A DNA stretch of 64,000 nt from assembly GCA_964476625.1 (NCBI GenBank), contig CAYZBJ010000007.1:1-64000 (forward strand), written 5' to 3'. The translations under genes and the position numbers were made by a program. How positions within the stretch are numbered: the stretch's first letter is position 1; every line of letters begins with the position of its first letter. The DNA is from JAMLIN01 sp964476625. Lineage in GTDB: Bacteria > Pseudomonadota > Gammaproteobacteria > Burkholderiales > Burkholderiaceae_E. The notes below the pieces were generated by a model. That model was not told the DNA's origin, ran no database searches, and saw only the letters and a list, made by a program, of their open reading frames with translations. Positions 9,398-17,853 of this stretch are shown in pieces.

Positions 9398-9688
9398 TGT
9401 CTCTTGTTGGTTCGACGCGACCGGCTTGCGATGCGTCGATTTTTCCGGCTGCCGCCTACGGCTTGGCCGGACTCATGGCGGCGAGGGCGTCTGTCAACCC
9501 CCGCTCCGATACTAGCTTTCCGCCGGATTGCTCAGAACCCCCGGCCATCCCCCGCTCGACAGATGTGAGCGCTGTCGATCGAGCGATGGCGAATGTAGCA
9601 CGGGTCCCCTGCTCTCTCGCCACGCTCCGGGGTTTCTGGCGACCGCCGGGCCGGGGATTGAAGCGAGCTCCGGGCTGGCAACACCAAT
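9398..9688. other. Intergenic stretch without a recognisable gene
   Basis: Between the CaiB-type gene and the higBA terminator there is no reading frame with coding character and no tRNA fragment. A copy of the tRNA-Ser 3' end that would mark the far prophage attachment site was looked for by eye and not seen. The right-hand part presumably holds the CaiB promoter, but no convincing boxes stand out. Confidence 0.5.
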
Positions 9689-9712
9689 GGAAAAGCCGCC
9701 CGAAGGCGGCCA
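9689..9712 (-). terminator. Intrinsic terminator after higA
   Basis: On the minus strand a GGCCGCC stem with a TTCG tetraloop is followed by TTTT (stem 9695-9700 with 9705-9710, T-run 9691-9694). It lies about 20 nt after the antitoxin stop and closes the higBA transcript. Confidence 0.8.
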
Positions 9713-9731
9713 GGGGCAATGCCTGTAATGG

Positions 9732-10067
9732 TCAGGCGGTCAGCAGGTCTCGCAGTACCTTGGGGTCGCGCTCGGCGACGCGCAACAGCGTTCTTGCCGC
9801 CCCGGTCGGTTCGCGCCGGCCCTGCTCCCATTGCTGCAGGGTGCGCACCGACACGCCCAGCAGTTCCGCGAACCGAGCCTGCGACAGCCCGGCACCGACC
9901 CGGATACGGCCGACCGGCGATTCGACGATCCGCTTCTTGTCGAGCGCCACCGTGACCCGGCCCAGCTTTCCAGCGCGCAACGCATCCGCCGACTCCCGCA
10001 GCTCGGCATCCAGATCCCGGCCCGCGTCGCGCGCCAGGATGGCCTTCTCAGTCAATTTCCGCGTCAT
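9732..10067 (-). CDS. higA: HigA-type antitoxin, XRE-family DNA-binding protein
   Basis: This 111-residue protein is the antitoxin of a type II pair. The C-terminal half is a helix-turn-helix of the XRE/Cro class (GLSQARFAELLGVSVRTLQQWEQGRR), the form found in HigA2/NadS antitoxins. The N-terminal 50 residues would wrap the toxin. The start overlaps the end of the toxin gene by 20 nt, giving the toxin-first order typical of higBA rather than the usual antitoxin-first order. It is expected to bind the perfect palindrome over the promoter upstream of higB and repress the operon. Confidence 0.88.
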   Translation of the reverse strand: MTRKLTEKAILARDAGRDLDAELRESADALRAGKLGRVTVALDKKRIVESPVGRIRVGAGLSQARFAELLGVSVRTLQQWEQGRREPTGAARTLLRVAERDPKVLRDLLTA

Positions 10068-10371
10068 CCGCCAACTCCCGCAGCATGTTCAATGTCCGTA
10101 CGCTGATGTTCTCCCGGGCACTCTTGGCATAGACCGTCAGGAACCAGACCCGGCCCCTGGTGTCCTGCAGGTAATAGAGGACCCGAACACCGCCGCGCTT
10201 TCCCATGCCGGCCCGCTTCCAGCGCAGCTTGCGCACCCCGCCGGACCCGGGCACCACATCGCCCGCCTTCGGCTCTTCGATCAGATGCTCCTGAAGATCC
10301 CGGAACTGATCGTCCGTGAAATAGTCCTCGCGCACCCGCGAGAACGACGGCAGCTCGATGAACATCAGCAT
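10048..10371 (-). CDS. higB: HigB-type (RelE superfamily) toxin
   Basis: This 107-residue RelE-fold protein is predicted to be a ribosome-dependent mRNA nuclease. Family marks are the opening FIELPSFSRV, the LRWKRAGMGKRGGVRVLYY strand pair with basic residues, and a final FLTVYAKS strand. It is neutralised by the HigA protein encoded downstream. Two in-frame ATGs lie at 10371 and 10365, and the second gives the usual family start MFIEL. The promoter -10 box ends only about five bases before the first ATG and there is no Shine-Dalgarno sequence, so the mRNA may be leaderless or nearly so. Its neighbours are a prophage scar and a tRNA gene, a common home for such pairs. Confidence 0.88.
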   Translation of the reverse strand: MLMFIELPSFSRVREDYFTDDQFRDLQEHLIEEPKAGDVVPGSGGVRKLRWKRAGMGKRGGVRVLYYLQDTRGRVWFLTVYAKSARENISVRTLNMLRELADDAEID

Positions 10372-10376
10372 GCAGC

Positions 10377-10405
10377 AATATACGCCAATGGCGTATATTA
10401 ATCAA
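10377..10405 (-). promoter_or_regulatory. higBA promoter with overlapping palindromic operator
   Basis: On the minus strand TTGATT (10405-10400) is followed by exactly 17 nt and then TATATT (10382-10377), a good sigma-70 promoter. The spacer and the -10 box are covered by an 11-bp perfect inverted repeat with a one-base centre (10377-10399). A HigA dimer bound there would block RNA polymerase, the usual autorepression of this family. Transcription should start about at the higB ATG. Confidence 0.8.
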
Positions 10406-10448
10406 TGCCATGCCCCGTCAGATGGCCGATCGCATCCAGGCCGGGGCA

Positions 10449-10664
10449 CTACCGGGCAAACGCCCCGTTCCTGCGCATGTTCTCGAGGATCTCGGCCTTG
10501 GCCGCGTTCTTGGCTTGGCGCATTGCGGCCTGGATCGACGCCTGGTCGCTGCGACTGTCGACGTTGATGACCTGATGGATCGTCACGCTGTGGCCGGCCG
10601 CGCCGCCAATCTTCTTGTTCGGCACGATGGAGCCGGCGAGCGTTCTCGGCCGCTTCGCGGGCAT
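10449..10664 (-). pseudogene. Prophage remnant: tail tape-measure protein C-terminus
   Basis: The last 45 residues of this 71-codon frame read SVTIHQVINVDSRSDQASIQ and then a helix with MRQAKNAAKAEILENMRRNG, the typical end of a phage tail-length tape-measure protein. These proteins are normally over 600 residues long, so only the very end survives. The frame runs directly into the integrase stump on the same strand, in a different frame. This implies that a deletion joined two distant phage genes. It has no plausible start or function. The assignment rests on pattern memory of tape-measure C-termini, not on a search. Confidence 0.6.
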
Positions 10665-10881
10665 CGGTCAGCGACCGGCCGGACGCCTTCAGGTCATTGC
10701 GAACGAGCTTGCCGAGGCCGATCTCGCGGCGCCTGCCTGCCGGTGAGGTGTACCGGAAGACCCAGGAGCCATTGCCATCGGCGACCCGCAGCAGCAGCAG
10801 CCCGCCGCCGTCGGCGTGATTGCCGTCCTTCGCGACCTGGACCTCGCGCGCGCTCAGTCGATGAATGCCCGATTTCGCCAT
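10640..10881 (-). pseudogene. Prophage remnant: P4-type tyrosine integrase N-terminus
   Basis: Translation from the ATG at 10881 gives about 80 residues of the N-terminal arm-binding domain (DUF4102) of P4-like integrases: LSAREVQVAKDG, then DGGGLLLLRVADGNGSWVFR, then GRRREIGLGKL and LTDAREAAENARRL. After that the frame loses all similarity. The core-binding and catalytic R-H-R-Y domains, about 300 residues, are missing. The stump begins 183 nt past the 3' end of tRNA-Ser on the same strand, exactly where an integrase of a tRNA-inserted prophage belongs. It cannot be active. Confidence 0.8.
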
Positions 10882-11063
10882 GACCCAGCCCTCCAATCTG
10901 CTTTCCATCCCCCGTTTTTCCCCCGAATTTTCTTGCATCGGGCGCAACGAAGGTGCACGGCAGTGCATGGAATTACAGTATCGGGAGTGCAGAAAACACA
11001 GTCAAATCAAAGTGTTATCTGCACTGAACCGCTACGACATTGCACTGTAGCGATTGAGGGTAC

Positions 11064-11156
11064 TGGCGGAGAGGGCGGGATTCGAACCCGCGTCAGGGCG
11101 TAAACCCTGAACACGCTTTCCAGGCGTGCGATTTCAACCGCTCATCCACCTCTCCG
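11064..11156 (-). tRNA. tRNA-Ser (anticodon GGA)
   Basis: The minus strand folds into a class II tRNA. The acceptor stem pairs CGGAGAG (5', 11156-11150) with CTCTCCG, the anticodon loop CTGGAAA gives anticodon GGA, and there is a long variable arm and a TTCGAATCC T-arm. An encoded CCA is at 11066-11064. The length including CCA is 93 nt. It reads UCC/UCU serine codons. The 3' end faces an integrase remnant, marking it as a former phage attachment site. Confidence 0.95.
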
Positions 11157-11210
11157 GGAGCGGCGATTCTAGCAAACCCCCTCCCCGGGCGCGAACCGGG
11201 CGGCGAGGAC

Positions 11211-13271
11211 TCAGGAATCGAGTCGCGGATAGCGGATCCGTTCGACCAGGTCGCGGGTCTCGATCGAGGGTTTCGGCGTCAGCAGGCTCACCACGATGAT
11301 GACCGCGAAGCCGGCCGGCACGCCGAACACCCCGGCGGAGATCGGGTCGATACCCCACCAGAGTTCGGTCACCGGCAGCTCCGCGGGTATCCCGTGGAAC
11401 ACTTCGCGCAGCCAGGGCTGGGTCCGGGTCATGTAGTAGAAGGTGACCCCGAAGCCGGCCAGCATGCCCAGGGTCGCGCCGAGGCCGGTCGCCCGCTTCC
11501 AGAAGATGCCGAGCACCAGCGCCGGGAAGAACCCGGAGGCCGCGAACGAGAAGGCGGCCGAAACGAGATGCAGGATGCCCGCCGGGCGCTGGGCCGCGGT
11601 GAGGGCCGCGACGACGGCAACCAGCAGCAGCAGGATCTTGGAGATGAGCACCCGCCGGGCGGTGGGCGCGCTCGGATCGACCATCTTGTAGTACATGTCG
11701 TGCGACAGGGCATTGGCGATCGTCAGCAGCAGGCCGTCGGCGGTCGACAGGGCCGCCGAGAGCCCGCCAGCCGCAACCAGGCCGCTGATCACATACGGCA
11801 GGCCCGCGATCTCGGGCGTCGCGAGGACCACGATGTCGTCGCCAAGCAGGATCTCGGCCGCCTGGACGATGCCATCGAGGTTGACGTCCACGATCGACAG
11901 CACGCTCGAATCCACCTTCTGCCACTGCCGCACCCAGCCCGGCAGGTCGCTGAACGTGGTGCCCACCACGTCGTGGTAGACGACATACTTGACCAGCACC
12001 GCCAGCGCGGGCGCGGTGAAGTAGAGCAGGAAGATGAAGAACAGCGACCAGGTCACCGAGCTGCGGGCCTCGCGCACCGATGGCGTGGTGTAGAAGCGCA
12101 TCAGGATGTGCGGCAGGGCCGCGGTGCCGACCATCAGGCAGAACACCAGCGCAAGGAAATTGCGCCTCGCGGTGTCGCGCTCGGCTTCGGTTTCGCCCGC
12201 GAAGGGCTCGCCGTGGCGGGCCAGCGGCCGGGCCCGACTGGCGAGCGCGGCCTCGGCCCGCCAATGAGCCACCGCCGTCTCCAGGCTCGCCGGATAGCGG
12301 GCCAGCTCGTCCTCGGCCGCCTTGATCGCCTCCTGTTCGCCGCTGGCCCGCGCGATCGCGACCACGCGGGCCAGTTCGGCGGTGTCGCGCTCGAAGACGG
12401 CTGGTGCATCGGCGAGCGCCTCGGCGGCGCGAGCGGCGCGCTCCCGGAAGATCGAGCGGACCTCGATCTCGGCCGGATCGATGATCAGCTGGTTCTCGAT
12501 CTGGGTGATTTTCTTGAGCTGTTGACCGTAGGCGAACTGGGGCAGCGGATTACCGGTCTGCTGGATCGAGAGCCAGACCACCGGGATCATGTAGGCGGCG
12601 ATCAGGATGATGTACTGGGCGACCTGGGTCCAGGTCACCGCCTTCATCCCGCCGAGGAAGGAGCACACCAGGATGCCCGCGAGCCCCAGGAAGATGCCGA
12701 TCTGGAACTCGACCCCGGTCAGGCGGGTGGTGACCAGCCCCAGCCCGTAGATCTGCGCGACCACGTAGGTGAACGAGCACATGCAGGTGATGATGATGGC
12801 CACCATCCGCGGGATATGACCGCCATAGCGGGCGCCGAAGAAATCGGGGATGGTGAAGCGGCCGAACTTGCGCAGATAGGGGGCGAGCAGCAGGGCCACC
12901 AGGACGTAACCGCCGGTCCAGCCCATGACGAAGGCAAGGCCCGAATAGCCACCGGCATACAGGCCGCCGGCCAGCGAGATGAACGAGGCGGCGGACATCC
13001 AGTCGGCGCCGGTCGCCATGCCGTTGAAGATCGCCGGCACCCGGCGGCCAGCGACGTAGTACTCGGTGGGGTCGTTGGTCCGACTGATGATGCCGATGCC
13101 GGCATACACGAGGATCGTCGCGGCGAGGAAGACATAGCCCATCGTCGTGCGGGGCATGCCCATCCGCTCGAAGATGGCCAGGGTCACGACGAAGAGCACG
13201 AAGCCGATCGCGTAGAGGGTATAAACGCGCCACAGCTGGGCGCTGAACGCGCGCTGCGACGCGCGACTCAC
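11211..13271 (-). CDS. Sodium:solute symporter, VC_2705 subfamily
   Basis: This 686-residue SSS-family permease probably imports acetate or similar short-chain acids with sodium. The first half shows the family core (EYYVAGRRVPAIFNGMATGADW, then LAGGLYAGGYSGLAFVMGWTG) and multiple transmembrane helices. Between about residues 250 and 370 there is a long hydrophilic, Ala/Glu-rich insertion likely to form helices outside the membrane. The VC_2705 subfamily is characteristically long like this. The start overlaps the DUF4212 stop by 4 nt (ATGA), and the operon begins with acs. This association of symporter, DUF4212 partner and acetyl-CoA synthetase is the main evidence for acetate as substrate. 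Confidence 0.9.
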   Translation of the reverse strand: MSRASQRAFSAQLWRVYTLYAIGFVLFVVTLAIFERMGMPRTTMGYVFLAATILVYAGIGIISRTNDPTEYYVAGRRVPAIFNGMATGADWMSAASFISLAGGLYAGGYSGLAFVMGWTGGYVLVALLLAPYLRKFGRFTIPDFFGARYGGHIPRMVAIIITCMCSFTYVVAQIYGLGLVTTRLTGVEFQIGIFLGLAGILVCSFLGGMKAVTWTQVAQYIILIAAYMIPVVWLSIQQTGNPLPQFAYGQQLKKITQIENQLIIDPAEIEVRSIFRERAARAAEALADAPAVFERDTAELARVVAIARASGEQEAIKAAEDELARYPASLETAVAHWRAEAALASRARPLARHGEPFAGETEAERDTARRNFLALVFCLMVGTAALPHILMRFYTTPSVREARSSVTWSLFFIFLLYFTAPALAVLVKYVVYHDVVGTTFSDLPGWVRQWQKVDSSVLSIVDVNLDGIVQAAEILLGDDIVVLATPEIAGLPYVISGLVAAGGLSAALSTADGLLLTIANALSHDMYYKMVDPSAPTARRVLISKILLLLVAVVAALTAAQRPAGILHLVSAAFSFAASGFFPALVLGIFWKRATGLGATLGMLAGFGVTFYYMTRTQPWLREVFHGIPAELPVTELWWGIDPISAGVFGVPAGFAVIIVVSLLTPKPSIETRDLVERIRYPRLDS

Positions 13272-13540
13272 TCCTCGTCCCCCTCGTCGACGCCGAACTC
13301 GCGGTCGAGCCGGTTCATGGCCCAGGCGTAGGCCCCGATGATCAGCACGTAGATGATGGGCGCCCCCTGCGCGCCCATCCAGTAGGCGAAGGGCCAGCCG
13401 AAGAAGTCGAAACTCAGCTCGCGCGCGAAGGCGGCAACCACGAAGGTGACGAGAAACCAGGCGAAGAGCAGGCCCCCGGTGATGAGCAGGGTGCGACGCC
13501 AGTAGCGACGCAGGTTCTCGGGAGTCTGTGCCGGCCGCAT
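13268..13540 (-). CDS. DUF4212 symporter small subunit
   Basis: This 90-residue protein has two transmembrane helices (roughly residues 18-40 and 60-80) and an acidic tail ending DREFGVDEGDEE. It matches the DUF4212 family, whose genes almost always directly precede a VC_2705-type sodium:solute symporter, as here with a 4-nt overlap. It is thought to be an accessory subunit of that permease. Translation coupling through the ATGA overlap would keep the two in step. Confidence 0.9.
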   Translation of the reverse strand: MRPAQTPENLRRYWRRTLLITGGLLFAWFLVTFVVAAFARELSFDFFGWPFAYWMGAQGAPIIYVLIIGAYAWAMNRLDREFGVDEGDEE

Positions 13541-13547
13541 CGCGGGC

Positions 13548-13832
13548 TCAGGGCGACAGCGCGCAATGGAGCTTCTGCTTGGCGAGGACCAGGCTCATCC
13601 ACAGCACCAGGCCGACGACGAAGCCGAGCAAGGCGCCATGGCGCCCGGCCAGCGCGCCCGGCGCGAGGCCGCGGCCGAGCCGGGTCAGCGGTGAGGTCAG
13701 GAAGCGTATGCCCTGGTAGACCGGGTTGCGCTCATGCCGGCCGAAGCTGATCAGCCTCACCACGAACTGCGCGAGGTAGAACAGCAGGGCCATCTCGACG
13801 ACCGCCTTGAGCGCGACCACGGCAAAGCACAT
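13548..13832 (-). CDS. Hypothetical two-helix membrane protein in the acs operon
   Basis: This short protein has a hydrophobic N-terminal helix (ALLFYLAQFVVRLI), a conserved-looking cytoplasmic segment HERNPVYQGIRFLTSPLTR, and a second helix (LLGFVVGLVLWMSLVLA). The NPxYxxxRFLTSP pattern is reminiscent of YggT-like proteins, and similar genes are remembered between acs and DUF4212 genes in Burkholderiales. An in-frame ATG at 13895 would add 21 low-complexity residues and seems less likely. It ends 7 nt before DUF4212. Its function is unknown. Confidence 0.65.
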   Translation of the reverse strand: MCFAVVALKAVVEMALLFYLAQFVVRLISFGRHERNPVYQGIRFLTSPLTRLGRGLAPGALAGRHGALLGFVVGLVLWMSLVLAKQKLHCALSP

Positions 13833-13955
13833 CAGGGCGCCCGCCCCCGGCAGCGGCGCGAGCGCCGGCCGGCCCGCCGGCGCCGCCGCGAGCACGGCGC
13901 CCCGTCCTGCCTGGCGCCCGCCCGATCGCTGACGGTCGCGACTTCCAAGCGCGGC

Positions 13956-16008
13956 TCAGATCGCCTGCTTGAGCTGCTCGAGGATCGCCGGATTCTCGAG
14001 GGTGGAGACGTCCTGGGTGATCTCCTCGCCCTTGGCGATCGCCCGCAGCAGGCGCCGCATGATCTTGCCCGACCGGGTCTTGGGCAGGTTGTCGCCGAAG
14101 CGCAGTTCCTTCGGCTTGGCGATGGCGCCGATCTCCTTGCCGACCCAGTCGCGCAATTCCTTCGCGACCTGCTGGACGTTGTCCGCATCCGGCCGGGTAC
14201 CCTTGAGGACGACGAACGCGCAGATCGCCTCGCCGGTGGTGTCGTCCGGCCTGCCGACGACCGCGGCTTCCGCCACCTTGGGATGTGCGACCAGCGCCGA
14301 TTCGATCTCCATGGTGCCGAGCCGGTGCCCGGAGACGTTGAGCACGTCGTCGATCCGGCCCATGACCCAGAAGTAGCCATCCCCGTCGATGTTCGCGCCA
14401 TCGCCGGCCAGGTACCAGCCGCCGAGCTCACTGGGGAAATAGGTCTTGCGAAAGCGTTCGGGATCGCCCCAGATCGTGCGGATCATGGAGGGCCACGGCT
14501 TGCGCACCACCAGCAGCCCCCCCTTGTCGGGATCGACCGGCTTGCCGGCTTCGTCGACCACGGCCGCGTCGATGCCCGGCAGCGGCATGGTGCACGAACC
14601 GGGTTTGAGCGGATGCACGCCGGGCAGTGGCGTGATCATGTGGCCACCGGTCTCGGTCTGCCACCAGGTGTCGACCACCGGGCAACGACTCCGGCCGACT
14701 TCCTGGTAGTACCAGATCCAGGCTTCCGGATTGATCGGCTCGCCCACCGAGCCGATCAGGCGCAGCGATGACAGCTCGTACTTGTCGGGCGCATGCCCGG
14801 GCGATGTGGTGGCGGCCTTGATGAGCGAGCGGATCGCCGTGGGAGCGGTATAGAAGACCGACACCTTGTGACGGTCGATCATCTCCCAGAAGCGGCCGGC
14901 GTCCGGATAGGTCGGAATGCCCTCGAACACCACCTGGGTGACGCCGGCCGCTTCTGGGAGATGATCGACCGCCACAAGGTGTCGGTGTTCTATACCGCTC
15001 CCNNNNNNNNNNGACGCCGGCGGCCAGCGGACCGTAGGCGACATAGGTGTGGCCGGTGACCCAGCCGACATCGGCGGTGCACCAGAAGACGTCGTCGGGC
15101 TTGGCGTCGAAGGTCCATTTCATGGTGAGCAGGGCCAGCAGCAGGAAACCCGCCGACGAGTGCTGGACGCCCTTCGGCTTGCCGGTCGACCCCGAGGTGT
15201 AGAGCACGAACAGCGGATGCTCGGCACCGACGAAGACCGCCTCGCAGGAATCGGCCTGGCCTTCGATGACGTCGTGCAGCCAGACATCGCGGCCCTCCTG
15301 CCAGCCGACCTTGCCGCCGGTGCGTTGATAAACCACGACCGACTTGATCGATTCGCAGCCGCCGAGCGCGATGCCGTCATCCACTGCGGCCTTTAATGCG
15401 ATCGCCCTGCCGCCGCGCATCTGCTCATCGGCGGTCAGCACTGCAACCGCACCGGCATCAATGATGCGTTCCTGCAGGCTTTTTGCCGAAAAACCGCCGA
15501 ATACCACTGAATGGATGGCGCCGATGCGCGCACAGGCCTGCATCGCGACGACGGCCTCGATCGACATCGGCATGTAGAGGATGGCGCGGTCGCCGGTCTT
15601 GTGGCCCTGCGCCTTCAGGCCATTGGCAAGGCGGCAGACACGCTTGTGGAGCTCGCCATACGTCACCCTGGTGACCTTGCCGTCGTCGCTCTCGAAGATG
15701 ATCGCGGTACGGCCCTCGACCTCGGTGCCGAGGTGGCGGTCGAGGCAGTTATGCGAGACGTTCATCTCGCCATCGTCGAACCACTTGTAGAACGGCGCCT
15801 TGCTGTCGTCGAGCGTGCGGGTGAAGGGTTTGTGCCAGACCAGGTTCTCGCGCGCGAGACGCCCCCAGAAAGCAAGATGGTCCCGGTCCGCCTCCGCGCA
15901 CATGGCCCGGTACTGGTCCATCCCGGCGATGTTCGCCTGGGCGCGGAATGCCTCGCTCGGCGGGAACTCCCGCCCTTCCTGAAGCACGGAATCGATCTGG
16001 CCCGACAT
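13956..16008 (-). CDS. acs: Acetyl-CoA synthetase (interrupted by an assembly gap)
   Basis: Acs activates acetate with ATP and CoA. The N-terminal part reads normally from the ATG at 16008 (strong GAGGAGGAAG ribosome site) through YTSGSTGKPKGVQHS to TGHTYVAYGPLAAGV. It then meets ten N and an inverted 63-bp piece, and continues with TQVVFEGIPTYPDAGRF to the C-terminal PKTRSGKIMRRLLR, which holds the lysine usually controlled by acetylation. The nine bases GACGCCGGC occur at 14940-14948 and again at 15013-15021. Removing one copy plus everything between (73 nt) restores a single open frame of about 659 residues, the normal Acs length. The gene is therefore intact in the organism and broken only in the assembly. 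It heads the operon with the symporter. Confidence 0.93.
14949..15021. other. Assembly artefact: N gap plus inverted strain-variant copy
   Basis: Positions 14940-15002 are the reverse complement of 14841-14903, with two differences. Both are silent third-position changes in acs codons (Arg CGT/CGC and Val GTC/GTG). The copy abuts ten N at 15003-15012. It looks like a fold-back join from a closely related strain rather than real sequence. Confidence 0.85.
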
Positions 16009-16223
16009 GTCTTCCTCCTCTTTCGGCTCGTCTGTCCACCCCGCAGCCGCTCGGCCCACCATAGGGCGAGCGCCTTACGATCGCCTTACGATACGCGCCC
16101 GCCACCGCCAAGGCCAGTGCCCGGCGCCGGCGAAGCCCCTGGTCGCTGGGCTAGAATTCCCGGTGCGCGGGCCGTGCCGCACATCAGCCGTGCCGCGCAT
16201 CACCCGCTCCGAGGATACCCGCC

Positions 16224-17747
16224 ATGACCGTCATCAAGCCCGACGACCTGATCGAATCGGTGGCCGCCGGCCTGCAGTTCATCAGCTACTACCATCCGGC
16301 CGACTACATCGAGCACCTGGCGCGGGCCTACGAGGCCGAGCAGAGCCCGGCCGCGCGCGACGCGATCGCGCAGATCCTGACCAATTCGCGGATCTGCGCC
16401 GAAGGCCACCGGCCGATCTGCCAGGACACCGGCATCGTCAATGTCTACCTGAAGGTCGGCATGGACGTGCGCTTCGAGGGCTTCCCCGGATCGGTGAGCG
16501 ATGCCGTCAACGAAGGGGTGCGGCGCGGCTACACCAACCCGGACAACACCCTGCGGGCTTCGGTCGTCGCGGATCCCCATTTCGAGCGCAAGAACACCCG
16601 CGACAACACCCCGGCGGTGATCCACTACGAGATCGTCACCGGCGACAAGGTCGACGTGACCATCGCGGCCAAGGGCGGCGGTTCCGAGAACAAGTCCAAG
16701 TTCGTGATGCTCAACCCGTCGGACTCCGTGGTCGACTGGGTTCTGAAGACGGTCCCCACCATGGGCGCCGGCTGGTGTCCGCCGAGCATGCCCGGCATCG
16801 GCATCGGCGGAACCGCCGAGAAGGCGATGATGATGGCGAAGGAATCCCTGATGGATCCGATCGACATGCACGAGTTGCTGCGCCGCGGCCCGTCGTCGAA
16901 GCTCGAGGAACTGCGCATCGAGCTCTACGAGAAGGTCAATGCGCTCGGTATCGGCGCCCAGGGCCTCGGCGGCCTGACCACGGTGCTCGACATCAAGATC
17001 GCGACCTACCCGACGCACGCGGCCTCCAAGCCGGTCGCCATGATCCCGAACTGCGCGGCGACCCGGCACGCCCATTTCGTGCTCGACGGCAGCGGCCCGG
17101 CCTACTGCGAGCCGCCCGACCTCGCGACCTGGCCGGATGTGGACTGGCGGCCCGACTACGAAAAATCCCTGCGGGTCGACCTCGACAGCCTCACGCCCGA
17201 ACAGGTCGCCGCCTGGAAACCGGGCCAGACCCTGCTGCTGTCGGGCCGGATGCTGACCGGGCGCGATGCCGCCCACAAGCGGATCCAGGAGATGATCGAG
17301 CGCGGCGAGGAACTGCCCGTCGACTTCAGGAACCGGGTCATCTACTACGTCGGCCCGGTCGACCCGGTGCGCGACGAGGTGGTCGGGCCCGCCGGGCCGA
17401 CCACCTCGACCCGGATGGACAAGTTCACCGAGATGATGCTCGCGCGCACCGGCCTGATCGCCATGGTCGGCAAGGCCGAGCGCGGCCCGGTCGCGATCGA
17501 GGCGATTCGCCGGCACCGGGCCGCCTACCTGATGGCGGTCGGCGGCGCGGCCTATCTCGTCTCGAAGGCGATCCGGCATTCACGGGTGCTCGCCTTCGAG
17601 GACCTCGGCATGGAAGCGATCTACGAGTTCGACGTCCGCGACATGCCGGTCACCGTCGCGGTCGATGCCACCGGCGAATCGGTCCACGAAACCGGCCCGC
17701 GCGAGTGGCAGGCACGCATAGGCAAGATCCCCGTCACGACAGCCTGA
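16224..17747 (+). CDS. fumA: Fumarate hydratase, class I (iron-sulfur)
   Basis: This TCA-cycle enzyme interconverts fumarate and malate using an oxygen-sensitive 4Fe-4S cluster. The 507-residue protein has the N-terminal class I domain with cluster cysteines predicted at Cys66 (CQDTG), Cys185 (GWCPPS) and Cys277 (PNCAATRH). Their spacing is close to that of the E. coli FumA cluster ligands. The C-terminal beta domain carries LLLSGRMLTGRDAAHKRI and the YYVGPVDP segment. The gene stands alone, divergent from acs across 215 nt, which probably contains both promoters. Confidence 0.95.
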   Translation: MTVIKPDDLIESVAAGLQFISYYHPADYIEHLARAYEAEQSPAARDAIAQILTNSRICAEGHRPICQDTGIVNVYLKVGMDVRFEGFPGSVSDAVNEGVRRGYTNPDNTLRASVVADPHFERKNTRDNTPAVIHYEIVTGDKVDVTIAAKGGGSENKSKFVMLNPSDSVVDWVLKTVPTMGAGWCPPSMPGIGIGGTAEKAMMMAKESLMDPIDMHELLRRGPSSKLEELRIELYEKVNALGIGAQGLGGLTTVLDIKIATYPTHAASKPVAMIPNCAATRHAHFVLDGSGPAYCEPPDLATWPDVDWRPDYEKSLRVDLDSLTPEQVAAWKPGQTLLLSGRMLTGRDAAHKRIQEMIERGEELPVDFRNRVIYYVGPVDPVRDEVVGPAGPTTSTRMDKFTEMMLARTGLIAMVGKAERGPVAIEAIRRHRAAYLMAVGGAAYLVSKAIRHSRVLAFEDLGMEAIYEFDVRDMPVTVAVDATGESVHETGPREWQARIGKIPVTTA

Positions 17748-17753
17748 CCCGGC

Positions 17754-17844
17754 TTCGTATCCGGGCGCATGACCGCGTTGCGGCGCCTTGCCGCACCACC
17801 GTACTGTCTGCGGCGCCGCGCCTTGTCCTGCACCCGGATACGAA
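17754..17844. repeat. Nested inverted repeat between convergent genes
   Basis: A 12-bp inverted repeat (17754-17765 with 17833-17844) encloses about 67 nt that contain a second pair, GCGGCGCC and GGCGCCGC. The whole can fold into a long branched hairpin between the ends of the fumarase and amidase genes. It has no T-run on either side. It may slow or end transcription from both sides or be a dispersed palindromic element. One copy is seen in this window. Confidence 0.5.
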
Positions 17845-17853
17845 CCCTCCTTC

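Noticed and set aside
9398..9731. Second prophage attachment site (copy of the tRNA-Ser 3' end)
   Set aside because: Read by eye on both strands with no matching sequence found. The far boundary of the former island is unresolved.
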